A stretch of DNA of 64,000 nucleotides from an uncultured Bryobacterales bacterium (GTDB lineage: Bacteria > Acidobacteriota > Terriglobia > Bryobacterales > Bryobacteraceae). This document shows, piece by piece, positions 17,042 to 26,012 of the stretch. Numbering within the stretch: position 1 is the stretch's first letter; the number at the start of each line of letters is the position of its first letter. The notes beneath the pieces are model-generated. The model saw nothing but the letters and a program-made list of their open reading frames with translations, searched no databases and was not told where the DNA came from. The translations under genes were made by a program, and so were the position numbers. The DNA is taken from assembly GCA_937959285.1 (NCBI GenBank), contig CALGAR010000144.1:29377-93376 (forward strand). Direction: 5' to 3'.

Positions 17042-17778
17042 AGACACTCGGAACAACGCCACCCGGGACGGCGACAGAGGAACAGGCGGCGCGATGGGTG
17101 CGCAGCATGTTCGGTCGCGTCGCGCATCGCTATGACCTGCTAAATCACCTGTTGTCGTTTCAGATTGACCGGTACTGGCGCTTCCGCACTGTTCGGGAAG
17201 TCCGGCATGTCCTGAGGCGCCCAGGTATTCGTGTGATGGACTTGTGCTGCGGGACCGGTGACCTGCTGCTTGCGCTATCGGAGCACAAGAAGTCTGAGAT
17301 ATTCGGCGCCGATTTCTGCCACCCAATGCTGATCGCAGCGGCTGAGAAGGCGCGGAAGCGCCGTTCTTCTGCAGTTCTTTTCGAGGCCGATGCGCTCTGT
17401 CTTCCAGTGTCCGACCGGTCGCTCGACCTCGTCACGGTCGCCTTTGGCTTTCGCAACTTCGCCAACTATCGCAAGGGGCTTGAGGAGTTGAAACGCGTTC
17501 TGCGGCCAGGCGGAATGGTGGCCATCCTGGAGTTCTCGAGGCCGCAAAACTCGCTGATAGCAAGCGCCTATAACTTCTATTCGCGATGGATTCTGCCCCG
17601 CCTCGGAGGCGCTATCTCCGGGTCTCCGGACGCCTATGCGTACCTGCCGGAATCTGTGCGGAAGTTCCCGGGCGCGGAAGATCTGGCGGCGGAGATGCGG
17701 CAGGCTGGCTATGTCCGGGTCCGGTTTAAGCGGATGACTTTCGGTGTCGTCGCCCTGCACTTGGCGGAGGTGGATTAA
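17038..17778 (+). CDS. menG: Demethylmenaquinone methyltransferase (MenG/UbiE family)
   Basis: A class I SAM methyltransferase that performs the last methylation in menaquinone synthesis. Over 246 residues it shows FGRVAHRYDLLNHLLSFQIDR, the SAM-binding motif VMDLCCGTGDLLLAL, AFGFRNFANYRKGLEE and LRPGGMVAILEFSRP, all typical of MenG/UbiE. The start is TTG at 17038 in a TTGA overlap with the aroB stop, with AGGAG 5 nt upstream, so translation is coupled to aroB. Chorismate made through AroB is a menaquinone precursor, which suits the pairing. Menaquinone rather than ubiquinone is inferred from the likely phylum. Confidence 0.93.
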   Translation: MKTLGTTPPGTATEEQAARWVRSMFGRVAHRYDLLNHLLSFQIDRYWRFRTVREVRHVLRRPGIRVMDLCCGTGDLLLALSEHKKSEIFGADFCHPMLIAAAEKARKRRSSAVLFEADALCLPVSDRSLDLVTVAFGFRNFANYRKGLEELKRVLRPGGMVAILEFSRPQNSLIASAYNFYSRWILPRLGGAISGSPDAYAYLPESVRKFPGAEDLAAEMRQAGYVRVRFKRMTFGVVALHLAEVD

Positions 17779-17950
17779 GATTTCGGCCATGGTGAAGCGG
17801 GTGAAATTGATCACGGCAGGCGCCGGAACGGCTGGGGAATAGCTGGTACGGAGGTCCTTCCGCGGCAGTAGAGAATATCGCCGTGTCGTTACGGGCGGCA
17901 GCGCGCCTGACAGTGCGTCCAGGGAGGATTCGACAGGGAATCAGCGCTTG

Positions 17951-18406
17951 CTACTCGTTGCCGTTCTCGTCGTCGTCTTCTTCTTTCGGCTGCATGCGGG
18001 CGCGGACTTCCTCCATGACCTCCTCGCCCAGAATCTGCCGGCCGACCTCCTGCATGACGCGAGCTGCTGCGTTCATCTTGCCCATCAGCTTCAGCGCTGT
18101 CAGGTGGCCCATCCGGTATTCGGTAAGCGTCAAGCGGCGGCACGCCTTCATGCGGATCGGCTTCATGGTCTTGTCCGGGCAAGGCATGAGGATATAGGTC
18201 TCGTCCAATCCCGGATCGGAACCATCGTCCGGAACTTCCACATAAATCTGGGCAGTCAGGCCGACTTGCCCGAAATTGGCCCGCTTTCCTTCCGTTTCCG
18301 GGAACAAAGCCCAAAGTTCCCGTTCCGTCTCGATATAGTCTTCGAAATCGAAGCTGTCCGGCAGTGCAAAGGAAGCACCCGGATCCACAAAGACATATTG
18401 ACTCAC
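17951..18406 (-). CDS. Conserved-type acidic protein of unknown function
   Basis: A 151-residue soluble protein with no motif I recognise. It has an N-terminal strand-rich half (SQYVFVDPGASFALPDSFDF, then GQVGLTAQIYVEVPDDG), a basic middle (DKTMKPIRMKACRRLTLTEY) and a C-terminal helix ending in an acidic tail (KEEDDDENGNE). The start is GTG at 18406 with GGGAGG 6 nt upstream, a strong site that overrides an in-frame later codon. It stands alone, with menG converging on it across 172 nt. Confidence 0.65.
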   Translation of the reverse strand: MSQYVFVDPGASFALPDSFDFEDYIETERELWALFPETEGKRANFGQVGLTAQIYVEVPDDGSDPGLDETYILMPCPDKTMKPIRMKACRRLTLTEYRMGHLTALKLMGKMNAAARVMQEVGRQILGEEVMEEVRARMQPKEEDDDENGNE

Positions 18407-18672
18407 AAGAATCCTCCCTTTGGAATAGGTGACGACTGGATTGGTAGGTGCGTTCCCAGTATAGCAGGCATTTTTGACATAGTTGGAATGAAAGTTCGGT
18501 ATTTTTTACTTTGGCGTGAAAAAGGAGAGGATGATTACAAGTGTTTTACATTTCGCTTTTTCTTGGATAACAAGAATAACGAGAGCGTGTTCACTTTGCG
18601 GAGGTGGTACTGGGTGAGAATCTGGTAACAGTGCGGCGGAAGGGCAAGTCCAACAGGGCAAGGAGAACCAAC

Positions 18673-18885
18673 ATGACGACGTCTCAACCGAGCGGAACGG
18701 GTTACCTCGAGTCAGCCAGGGATCGTCTGGACCAGGAGACAATGAGGCGGAGAGGTCGCAATCTCTTCCATTGGCTTGCTCTTGGCTCAGTCGGGGCCTC
18801 GGTGGCTCTGTTTCTTGCCGGCAAGAAGAATGCGGCTATCTTCGTCGGTCTCTGGCCCCCTACTTTTGAAGCGATGCGGCGATAG
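18673..18885 (+). CDS. Small single-span membrane protein
   Basis: A 70-residue protein: a polar N-terminus (MTTSQPSGTGYLESARDRLD), a basic patch (MRRRGRNLFHW), one hydrophobic segment (LALGSVGASVALFLAG) and a second weaker one (AAIFVGLWPPTF). The ATG at 18673 is set by AGGAG 7 nt upstream; an upstream GTG in the same frame (18604) lacks one. No function can be assigned. Proteins of this plan are common as unknown short genes in acidobacterial genomes. Confidence 0.55.
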   Translation: MTTSQPSGTGYLESARDRLDQETMRRRGRNLFHWLALGSVGASVALFLAGKKNAAIFVGLWPPTFEAMRR

Positions 18886-19465
18886 TCGCAGGTGCAGCGG
18901 CCACCTGAACTGACCTCTGCGCGACTTCGTGGCCGCTAACCTCTTTCCTCGACTTTCCTCGACTTCCATAGCCCTAATCTTATCCACGGTGTCTTTTCTT
19001 CTTTTGTAAGTGAACACCCGCTTTGTAAGTGAACGCTCTCTTTCTTTGCAACTAGACGCGTACTATTTGTATGAAATCCGTAGCAGGCATGGAAGAGAAT
19101 TCGCAGCAAATTGGCTTACACACCTCTTTAGATATTCGAAATTATAACCTTCAATCAGTAGATCCACGTATTCGTGCCTGGGAGTGGGTGATGGCAACCT
19201 ATCCTCGGCGTCTGGGGGTACTGGTACTTCCTTCCGGGCGCGCGGCAGCCTGCACCAGGAGCCACCGGCAATCTTTCGCATGAAATCGAATCGCTACTAA
19301 TCCGCTTCTCCTCGCCGAACGTTATACGAGAAGAAGATTGCGGATCGTTAACTTCTATTTAACGGTTCTGCTCAGAATTTATGTGTATTCTGTGTAACGA
19401 TGAGTAATCTGCGTTCGTCGACCGGCTAACGTTTTCTACCTGTGCGACCGATATGGGGGAATGGA
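18886..19465. other. AT-richer gene-free stretch
   Basis: About 580 nt without a convincing gene, clearly less GC-rich than the surroundings. It holds a tandem direct repeat (19003-19034), a repeated TTTCCTCGAC near 18945-18965, and a small inverted repeat CGTTAA-N7-TTAACG (19346-19364). A 70-codon open frame at 19071-19283 has no ribosome-binding site or recognisable motif. Promoters for the gene at 19466 are probably here, but no clear -35/-10 pair stands out. Confidence 0.45.
19003..19034. repeat. Two copies of TTTGTAAGTGAAC, 19 bp apart
   Basis: The 13-mer TTTGTAAGTGAAC occurs at 19003-19015 and again at 19022-19034, the second copy starting 19 bp after the first, close to two helical turns. 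It could be a tandem binding site or a remnant of sequence duplication. Confidence 0.6.
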
Positions 19466-19780
19466 ATGATCGAGCCGACGCACGATGGAGAGCTGCTTGT
19501 CCGGTTCAATCGCCTTATCCGCGAACTGCTGCGGGGTACGATAACCCGCAACACGTTTCGGCCCTGGGAAATCCAGCTCTTGCTGGATATAGAGTCGTGT
19601 GGTTTGAGAAAATCGACTCGCCGCGACATCCTTTTGCGGTACCAGAAGGCCGTACAACGGCAGATGGAGAACGGCGCCCGGTTTCCCATGAAACTGTCCG
19701 AGTACCTGGAAACTACCCGAGGGCGTCGCCGGGCCAGCGGACGGTCTCCCAGTGGCCTCCGCTCACCGGTCTCAAGTTAG
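19466..19780 (+). CDS. Conserved-type small protein, function unknown
   Basis: A 104-residue basic, probably all-helical protein. The core reads LLVRFNRLIRELLRG, FRPWEIQLLLDIESC, RRDILLRYQKAVQRQME and PMKLSEYLE, an arrangement I associate with short acidobacterial proteins of unknown role. The Arg-rich C-terminal tail is low in complexity. The ATG at 19466 follows GGGGGA; a GTG at 19442 is the alternative. It lies 80 nt before the YggX-type gene on the same strand. Confidence 0.6.
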   Translation: MIEPTHDGELLVRFNRLIRELLRGTITRNTFRPWEIQLLLDIESCGLRKSTRRDILLRYQKAVQRQMENGARFPMKLSEYLETTRGRRRASGRSPSGLRSPVSS

Positions 19781-19860
19781 AAACCCGCTGCGCTATCCTG
19801 GAATTAGCCCTTGGTCATTCGTCGGAAGGCCACTTGGGCAAGGAGGAGACTGTACCGAAC

Positions 19861-20169
19861 ATGGAAAGTGGGCAAGAGCCGAAGGCTCCGAACGTACGCC
19901 GCGTCATGTGCGTGAAATTCGGGCGTGAGATGGAGGGACTGTCGGAAGTTCCGTTTGAGGGCCACCCTCTAGGGCAGCGTATTTACGAAAACGTCTCCAA
20001 AGAAGCGTGGAGAATGTGGGTGGAGCATATGAAGATGCTCATGAACGAGTACCGCCTCAACCTGGGAACTCCGGAAGCTCAGGAATTCCTCCTCAAGCAG
20101 ATGGAAGAGTACTTCTTCGGCGAAGGGGCAAGACTGCCGGAAGGCTACGTCCCGCCCTCTAGAGGGTAG
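19861..20169 (+). CDS. yggX: Fe(2+)-trafficking / oxidative damage protection protein (YggX family)
   Basis: YggX-type proteins protect iron-sulfur clusters and are thought to carry labile iron. The 102 residues align along the family: the early Cys in VMCVKFGREMEGL, then PLGQRIYENVSKEAW, MLMNEYRLNLGTPEAQEFL and a final MEEYFFG-type helix followed by the EGYVPP end. A short extra N-terminus (MESGQEPKAPNV) precedes the usual start. AAGGAGGAG lies upstream with slightly long spacing. It converges on the histidine kinase gene with a 74 nt gap. Confidence 0.9.
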   Translation: MESGQEPKAPNVRRVMCVKFGREMEGLSEVPFEGHPLGQRIYENVSKEAWRMWVEHMKMLMNEYRLNLGTPEAQEFLLKQMEEYFFGEGARLPEGYVPPSRG

Positions 20170-20243
20170 GGAAGGATCACGCGAGTGGTCCTGATACCCT
20201 GGAAGCGAGTCCTCACAGCATCCCCAAAGCGCTCCACTCCACC

Positions 20244-22103
20244 TCATCCGTCCTCTTCAGTCGCAGCAGGAAGGGTGAAGTAGAAAGTGGAGCCCTTTCC
20301 TGGTTTCGACTCAACCCAGATCCGTCCTCCGTGCCTCTCCACGATGCGCCGGCAGATGGCAAGGCCTAGTCCTGTTCCTTCATACTCGGTCCTGGGATGG
20401 AGACGTTTGAATAGCTGGAAAATCTGCTCCGCGTAAGCCATGTCGATGCCGATGCCGTTGTCCCGCACGGAAAACAGCCAGTTTCCGTTCTGGCGGTTGG
20501 CCGAAACGTGAATCCGGGGCGGCTGATCACTGCGGTACTTAATAGCGTTTGCGAGGAGGTTCTGAAGGAGTTGCGTAAGGTTCCGGTCGTCGGCCAGCAC
20601 GGATGGCAAGGGGTCGTGCGTAACGACAGCGGAGGATTCCTGGATCGCTGTGTGAAGCGTGAACATCACGGTGGCTAGCACGCCCTCGAGCGACACAGGC
20701 CGCGTCTGGAGCGGCATTCCGCTGACACGGGAGTACTCGAGTAGATCGTTGATCAGGGATTTCATCCGCGTTGCGGCGCCTTGAATGAAAGTGAGGCAAT
20801 CACGCGTTTCGGGCGTAATGTGACTTTGAAGCAGGCGTTCCAGCAGTTGGCTATAGGTGAGGATCATGCGGAGCGGTTCCTGGAGGTCGTGGGAAACGGC
20901 AAAGGCGAACCGCTGGAGTTCTTCGTTTGACCGTTCGATCTCTTGCGTCCGTTGGTGACTTTCCTCCTCTGCCTCGACCCGGTCGCTGACGTCGATGACG
21001 ATTCCAAGCACACGCTGAGGATCGCCGTTCTTGTCGTAGAACACTTTGGCTGGCGCGTGAAGCCAGCGCACGCGGCCATCCGGGCGAATCGCGCGATAGT
21101 CGAACGTAAGGTTTTCGGCCCGTTCCTTGAAGCCGGCTTTGATCTGGCACTCTACATCCTCGACATCCTCCGGGTGGATGCGCCTCCGCCATGAGGCGAA
21201 ATTTCCCTCGAAGGTTCCGTCCTCCAGCCCGAAAATGAGCTCCAGTTGCCTGGTCCACATGAGTCGGTCATTCGGAATGTTCCAGTCGAACGTACCGATA
21301 CCTCCCGCAGACTGTGCCAGCGCCAGGCGCTCCTCGCTCTCAGCGAGTGCAAGCTCCATTTGCTTCCGGCTGGTAATGTCCTGCACGATTCCAATGAGGC
21401 GCGTCGGGGTGTTGTGCTCGTCGAGCACAGTCGTTGCGTGATTCTGGACCCAACGGCACTCACCGTCGGGTAGGAGAATTCGAAATTCCCTCCCTGTGAT
21501 GGTTTCGGCCTGGGTCAGGAAACGCCCCGCCAGGTCTGCGTCCTCCGGATGAATCCGATCTTCGAGAGACATGGGATTGGTCTTTCCCTCCCCGGGCGGG
21601 AGGCCAAAGATAACCTCCAGTTCGTCGGAGATATGCGTTGTACCCGATGCCAGATCGCGCTCCCAAAGACCCATCCGGTTCACCTGCAAGGCAAGGTTCA
21701 GCCGGCGCTCGCTGATTCTAAGCCGCTCCTCTATCTCCCATGCGTGGACCAGGTTCTCAATGGTTTCTGGCAGCAGTGAGGAATACTCGGTGGCAAGAAA
21801 CCAATCGGCCCCGGCCTCAAGGATACTCTTCTGCACTTCGATTCCATCTCGGAGAGGGGCCAGACAGAGCACTTGCGTGGCCGCCGTCACGCTGTCGGAT
21901 TTGATCTTCCTGCATAACTCTACGGTGGCCGCATGGTTTGCGGATCTTTCCACAATCGCAACCGGGGGTGAGTGTTTTTTGATAAGGTCTATCGCTTCGT
22001 TATCCGACCCTGCCTCCAAGACGTGGAATCCTGCTTGCCGTAGAACCCTGGATCTCTCCCGTTGCAGATCCACGTTCTCGGTCAGGTTCAAAATCGAATA
22101 CAT
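20244..22103 (-). CDS. PAS-containing histidine kinase with a degenerate receiver domain
   Basis: A 619-residue soluble kinase. Residues 1-120 look like a response-regulator receiver domain, but the phospho-acceptor Asp position reads VAIVERSANHA and lacks Asp, so it is probably a non-phosphorylated interaction module. Two PAS_3-type domains follow, marked by GLWERDLASG, RIHPEDADLAG and GTFDWNIPNDRL, RIHPEDVEDVE. The HisKA helix has FAVSHDLQEPLRMILTY with the phosphorylated His. The ATPase domain has NLLANAIKYRS, VRDNGIGID and GTGLGLAIC. No membrane segment is present, so it senses an internal signal. The ATG follows TAGGAG at 7 nt. No partner response regulator is adjacent. Confidence 0.9.
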   Translation of the reverse strand: MYSILNLTENVDLQRERSRVLRQAGFHVLEAGSDNEAIDLIKKHSPPVAIVERSANHAATVELCRKIKSDSVTAATQVLCLAPLRDGIEVQKSILEAGADWFLATEYSSLLPETIENLVHAWEIEERLRISERRLNLALQVNRMGLWERDLASGTTHISDELEVIFGLPPGEGKTNPMSLEDRIHPEDADLAGRFLTQAETITGREFRILLPDGECRWVQNHATTVLDEHNTPTRLIGIVQDITSRKQMELALAESEERLALAQSAGGIGTFDWNIPNDRLMWTRQLELIFGLEDGTFEGNFASWRRRIHPEDVEDVECQIKAGFKERAENLTFDYRAIRPDGRVRWLHAPAKVFYDKNGDPQRVLGIVIDVSDRVEAEEESHQRTQEIERSNEELQRFAFAVSHDLQEPLRMILTYSQLLERLLQSHITPETRDCLTFIQGAATRMKSLINDLLEYSRVSGMPLQTRPVSLEGVLATVMFTLHTAIQESSAVVTHDPLPSVLADDRNLTQLLQNLLANAIKYRSDQPPRIHVSANRQNGNWLFSVRDNGIGIDMAYAEQIFQLFKRLHPRTEYEGTGLGLAICRRIVERHGGRIWVESKPGKGSTFYFTLPAATEEDG

Positions 22104-22332
22104 GGCAATCTCCTAAGATTCGAACCCAGGCGATTGCACTCGCCCCTGACCTGACGGTGCGATCGCGTTCTCCCGCGGGAGCCAACAGCTAGCGGCGGGG
22201 GTTCCGCTCAACAGTACCATGGCTCAAGAAGGTAGGGAACGGCGGTTCGCGGGCAAGACGTGGAATCTTCTCGGAGTCAGGGATCAGGAGTCCAGGCGAA
22301 GGCGGCGGACGGCCGCATGACGCATTCCGCCC

Positions 22333-22578
22333 TCAGATCTCGCCCGCCGCGCGACGTGCCAGGACTTCCCGTTCTGCCTGGTACCAGTCCTCCTCCGGCG
22401 ATCCTTGACCGGTAGAAGCCCTCTCCAGATAGAACTGGTAGGCCAGCCGGGAAATTTCCTCGATCAATGTCGGGTCGTAGTTGAGAGCCATCTCGCTCTG
22501 AACCGGATTCTCCTGATCTACGGTGTTTTCCAAGCCCTCGGAAAAGTCGGTCTTCCGTTCGTGCCGGCGGTTGGTCAT
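22333..22578 (-). CDS. DUF2934 domain protein
   Basis: An 81-residue protein whose second half is the DUF2934 domain: EEISRLAYQFYLERASTGQG followed by EDWYQAEREVL. DUF2934 proteins are small, often stress- or plasmid-associated, and of unknown function. The ATG at 22578 is supported by GGAAGGAGA 7 nt upstream. It lies 229 nt upstream of the histidine kinase gene on the same strand and diverges from the hisC-type gene. Confidence 0.88.
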   Translation of the reverse strand: MTNRRHERKTDFSEGLENTVDQENPVQSEMALNYDPTLIEEISRLAYQFYLERASTGQGSPEEDWYQAEREVLARRAAGEI

Positions 22579-22753
22579 CGATGTATCTCCTTCCAAACGA
22601 TCACAGTCAAGGACTACAGGGAGGGCCGAATGTTTCAAAGCTCTGTTGGTCTGCGATTGCCGATGAGCGCCGTCGACTCGCAGCGCTTCACCCATTTGCA
22701 CGTGGTGCACAAAAGATTTATCCTCCAGGTAGACGCCGGAGGCGGGTTGCACC

Positions 22754-23872
22754 ATGCGTCTTGTGCCGCCCTACATCGAGAGCCTGCGCCCTTACCAGGC
22801 CGGACGAAGCATCGACGAAGTCAAGAAGGAATACGGGCTTGAGAGGGTAGTGAAGCTCGCGTCGAACGAGAACCCGCTTGGCTCATCGCCTCGCGCGATC
22901 GAAGCAATGCACGCCTCCCTGGTTGACCTCAATCGTTACCCGACCGGGGGCCTGGAGTTACGGCGGGTCCTTGCAGAGCAGTTCGATCTCAAAGTAGAGA
23001 ACGTCATCGTTGGCAGCGGATCCGAAGGCATCATGTCCAACATCATCCGCACCTTTCTCTGCGACGAGGATGAAGTTCTCACAACGGAAAGCGCATTCAT
23101 CGGCTTTCAGGTGCTGGCGCAATCACGAGGGGTCACGTACCGGACCGTGCCCTACCGCGACTGGCATTACGATCTTCAAGCGCTGTCTGCGGCGATCAAT
23201 GAGCGCACCAAGATCATCTATCTCGCGAATCCCAACAACCCGACCGGCACGATGTTTACGAAGCAGGAGTTCGACGCCTTCTACAAACACGTTCCGCAGC
23301 GGGTGCTGATCATTCTTGACGAAGCCTACTTCGAGTACGCCATGGATGATCCCCGCTACCCGGACTCCATGCACTACCGCTACGACAACGTCATCACACT
23401 GCGGACGTTTTCAAAAGTCTACGGGCTCGCTGGCATTCGCATTGGATATGGCTTCGCACACGAAGATTTGATTGCGAATCTGCTGAAGGTGAAGCTGCCG
23501 TTCGAGCCCAGCAAGGTGGCCGAAGCTGCGGGCGTGGCCGCGCTTCGTGACCGCGAGTTCCTGCACCGGTCGCTTGCACTGAATGCTCGCGGGCTCCGCT
23601 TCCTGACCTCCTGTCTGCGGGATCTTGGTCTCAATCCGGTGCCATCCTTCGCAAACTTTGTGATGGTGCCGCTTGCGTCAGCCGGAATGGCCTCTGCGCT
23701 GACCGAGCATCTGTTGAGACAGGGAGTCATCATTCGTCCCCTCGGCGCTTTCGGCCTGCCGCACTGTGTTCGCATCACGGTAGGTACGGACGAAGAGAAC
23801 CAGATTTTTGCGGAGGCTTTGCGTAAGGCCGCCGCGGAACTACGGCCGGCCTTGTCTGTAAAGGAGGGCTAA
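22754..23872 (+). CDS. hisC: HisC-type aminotransferase, probably aromatic
   Basis: A class I/II PLP-dependent aminotransferase of the histidinol-phosphate aminotransferase family (372 residues). It has the N-terminal KLASNENPLGSSP, the PLP-binding ANPNNPTGTMF, DEAYFEY and the Schiff-base Lys in TFSKVYGLAGIRIGYG. By sequence alone it would be HisC, but no other histidine gene is near. The next two genes, hppD and a fumarylacetoacetase-family gene, make transamination of tyrosine to 4-hydroxyphenylpyruvate the likelier job; HisC-type enzymes are known to use aromatic amino acids. GGAGG lies 11 nt before the ATG. hppD starts 5 nt after its stop. Confidence 0.9.
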   Translation: MRLVPPYIESLRPYQAGRSIDEVKKEYGLERVVKLASNENPLGSSPRAIEAMHASLVDLNRYPTGGLELRRVLAEQFDLKVENVIVGSGSEGIMSNIIRTFLCDEDEVLTTESAFIGFQVLAQSRGVTYRTVPYRDWHYDLQALSAAINERTKIIYLANPNNPTGTMFTKQEFDAFYKHVPQRVLIILDEAYFEYAMDDPRYPDSMHYRYDNVITLRTFSKVYGLAGIRIGYGFAHEDLIANLLKVKLPFEPSKVAEAAGVAALRDREFLHRSLALNARGLRFLTSCLRDLGLNPVPSFANFVMVPLASAGMASALTEHLLRQGVIIRPLGAFGLPHCVRITVGTDEENQIFAEALRKAAAELRPALSVKEG

Positions 23873-23877
23873 AGGGT

Positions 23878-25002
23878 ATGCAGCTGGCGGAACAGAAGCC
23901 AGACCACGCCGTCGATTTCCTTCCGCTCAACGGCACGGACCATTTGGAATTCTATGTGGGCAACGCCCGTCAGAGTGCCTACTATTATCGGGCAGCTTTC
24001 GGAATGAAGCTTCTCGCATATGCTGGGCCTGAGACGGGCCTTCGCGACCGTGCGTCGTACGTGCTTCAGCAAAACAAGATCTGCTTCGTATTGACGACTC
24101 CCCTGCGTCCCGACGACGCCATCGCTCAGCACATCCTTCGGCACGGCGACGGGGTACGCAGCATCGCGCTTGGAGTGGATGATGCGGAAGCCGCCTGGCG
24201 CGAAACCACCAAACGAGGCGCCGTCAGCGTCCAGGAGCCTCAGGTTCTGCGAGACGAGTACGGCGAAGTCCGCGTCTCGGCGATCGCCGCATACGGCGAC
24301 ACGATTCACACATTCGTCGAGCGCTCGAACTATCGCGGCCCATTTCTTCCCGGATTTGTTCCAACGGCTTCGGAGGATCCCGTCGCTCGTCCAGTCGGTC
24401 TGCTTCACATCGATCACATCGTTGGCAATGTCGCCAAGGGTGAGATGAACACCTGGGTGAAGTTCTACCAGGATGTGATGGGATTCCGGCTCTATCAGAC
24501 GTTCGATGACAAAGACATCAGCACGGAATACTCAGCACTGATGTCGAAGGTGATGTCAAACGGCGACGGGAGGATTAAGTTCCCGATCAATGAGCCGGCC
24601 GAAGGGAAGCGAAAGAGCCAGATAGAGGAATATCTGGACTTCTATCAGGGACCGGGTGTCCAGCACATCGCCATGGCTACGGACGACATCGTCGACACGG
24701 TGACCCGTTTGCGGAATCAGGGAGTGGAGTTTCTGCGGGTGCCAAGCACCTACTACGACCTGCTGGAGCAGCGAGTTGGCAAGCTTGACGAGCCGCTGGA
24801 CCGCCTGGCAGACCTCGGCATTCTGGTGGATCGGGATGACGAAGGTTACATGCTCCAGATCTTCACGAAGCCCGTGGAAGACCGGCCGACGCTCTTTTAT
24901 GAGATTATCCAGCGGAAAGGCAGCCGCAGCTTCGGCAAGGGGAACTTTAAAGCGCTGTTTGAGGCAATTGAGCGCGAGCAGGCGTTGCGCGGCAACCTTT
25001 AG
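23878..25002 (+). CDS. hppD: 4-hydroxyphenylpyruvate dioxygenase
   Basis: HppD converts 4-hydroxyphenylpyruvate to homogentisate with Fe(II) and O2. The 374 residues form two vicinal-oxygen-chelate domains. The three iron ligands are visible: His180 (LLHIDHIVGNV), His263 (GVQHIAMATDDIV) and Glu342 (LFYEIIQRKG). DGDGVRSIALGVDDAEAAW and the C-terminal GNFKALFEAIE helix agree with the family. AAGGAGGG lies at the end of the upstream gene, so translation is closely coupled. It acts between the aminotransferase and the fumarylacetoacetase-family hydrolase. Confidence 0.96.
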   Translation: MQLAEQKPDHAVDFLPLNGTDHLEFYVGNARQSAYYYRAAFGMKLLAYAGPETGLRDRASYVLQQNKICFVLTTPLRPDDAIAQHILRHGDGVRSIALGVDDAEAAWRETTKRGAVSVQEPQVLRDEYGEVRVSAIAAYGDTIHTFVERSNYRGPFLPGFVPTASEDPVARPVGLLHIDHIVGNVAKGEMNTWVKFYQDVMGFRLYQTFDDKDISTEYSALMSKVMSNGDGRIKFPINEPAEGKRKSQIEEYLDFYQGPGVQHIAMATDDIVDTVTRLRNQGVEFLRVPSTYYDLLEQRVGKLDEPLDRLADLGILVDRDDEGYMLQIFTKPVEDRPTLFYEIIQRKGSRSFGKGNFKALFEAIEREQALRGNL

Positions 25003-25016
25003 GCGTTCCGGATCCA

Positions 25017-26012
25017 ATGCGACTTTGCACCTTTGAGGTTCGAACCCATCTCGGAAGGCATCAACGATTGGGCGCAATTGTGCCCGCCGGCATCGTTGAC
25101 CTGAACTTTGCCTACGCCCTGCACCGCGCCCAAAACGGTGAGCCCAGGCCTCAGGCCATGGCGGATGCGCTTCTCCCCTCCAATATGCTTGCGTTTCTTC
25201 AAGGCGGACCGTTCGCAATGGATCGCGCCCGCCACGTGTTGGAGAGGCTCGGGAATCAATTGACGCGTGACGTGCGCGGTATCAACGACGAGACGCTGCT
25301 TTACGACTTCAGCGAAGTCCGCCTGAAAGCGCCTGTTCCGAATCCGCCGTCTCTGCGCGACTTCTACGCCTTCGAAGATCACGTGAGGCGGGGCTTCGAG
25401 AAGCGGGGAGAGCCGATCCCGCAGGAGTGGTATGAGATGCCCGTGTACTACAAGGGCGGGCATCACAACATCCTTGGCACGGATGAAGATGTCCTATGGC
25501 CTTCTTTTACCGAAAAGTTTGACTACGAACTGGAGATGGCAGCCGTCATTGGACGCCGCGGAACGAATCTGAAAGCGTCGGAGGCGAGGAATTTCATTGC
25601 GGGCTACATGGTAATGAACGATTTTAGCGCCCGCGATATTCAGCGCAAGGAAATGAAGGTTCGTTTGGGTCCGGCGAAGGGTAAGGACTGGGCCACGGCG
25701 CTTGGGCCGGTGCTGGTGACAGCAGACGAAGTGCCGGATCCCTACAACCTCCAGATGACCGCAAGGGTCAATGGCGAGCTGTGGAGTGAGGGATCGAGCG
25801 CCTCGCTCTACTGGACGTTCGAGCAGATGCTCGAGTTCCTCACCCGCGATGACACGGTACTGCCAGGCGATGTGATTGGCTCCGGCACCGTTGGCACGGG
25901 CTGCGGCCTGGAACTCGACCGCTGGGTGAAGCCCGGCGATGTGATGGAACTCGAGATCGAGGGGCTCGGAGTTTTACGAAACCGCGTTGTGCGCCCTGCT
26001 AGCGTGGGCTGA
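25017..26012 (+). CDS. Fumarylacetoacetate hydrolase family protein
   Basis: A 331-residue FAH-family hydrolase. The family core shows YKGGHHNILG, DYELEMAAVIGRRG with the acidic metal ligands, GYMVMNDFSARDIQRKEM, and GDVIGSGTVGTGCGLELDRW near the end. The N-terminal 100 residues (RLGAIVPAGIVDLNFAYA) resemble the smaller FAH-like enzymes. The context makes 4-fumarylacetoacetate the probable substrate, completing tyrosine breakdown. Homogentisate 1,2-dioxygenase and maleylacetoacetate isomerase are not beside it. The stop codon overlaps the convergent FAD oxidoreductase gene by 14 nt. Confidence 0.9.
   Translation: MRLCTFEVRTHLGRHQRLGAIVPAGIVDLNFAYALHRAQNGEPRPQAMADALLPSNMLAFLQGGPFAMDRARHVLERLGNQLTRDVRGINDETLLYDFSEVRLKAPVPNPPSLRDFYAFEDHVRRGFEKRGEPIPQEWYEMPVYYKGGHHNILGTDEDVLWPSFTEKFDYELEMAAVIGRRGTNLKASEARNFIAGYMVMNDFSARDIQRKEMKVRLGPAKGKDWATALGPVLVTADEVPDPYNLQMTARVNGELWSEGSSASLYWTFEQMLEFLTRDDTVLPGDVIGSGTVGTGCGLELDRWVKPGDVMELEIEGLGVLRNRVVRPASVG

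Noticed and set aside
17789..17842. 17-codon frame after menG resembling the first residues of UbiX (MVKRVKLITAGAG)
   Set aside because: Too short to judge, lacks a ribosome site of its own and stops at once; at most a trace of a lost gene.
19071..19283. 70-codon plus-strand frame
   Set aside because: No ribosome-binding site, no family resemblance, in an AT-richer gap.
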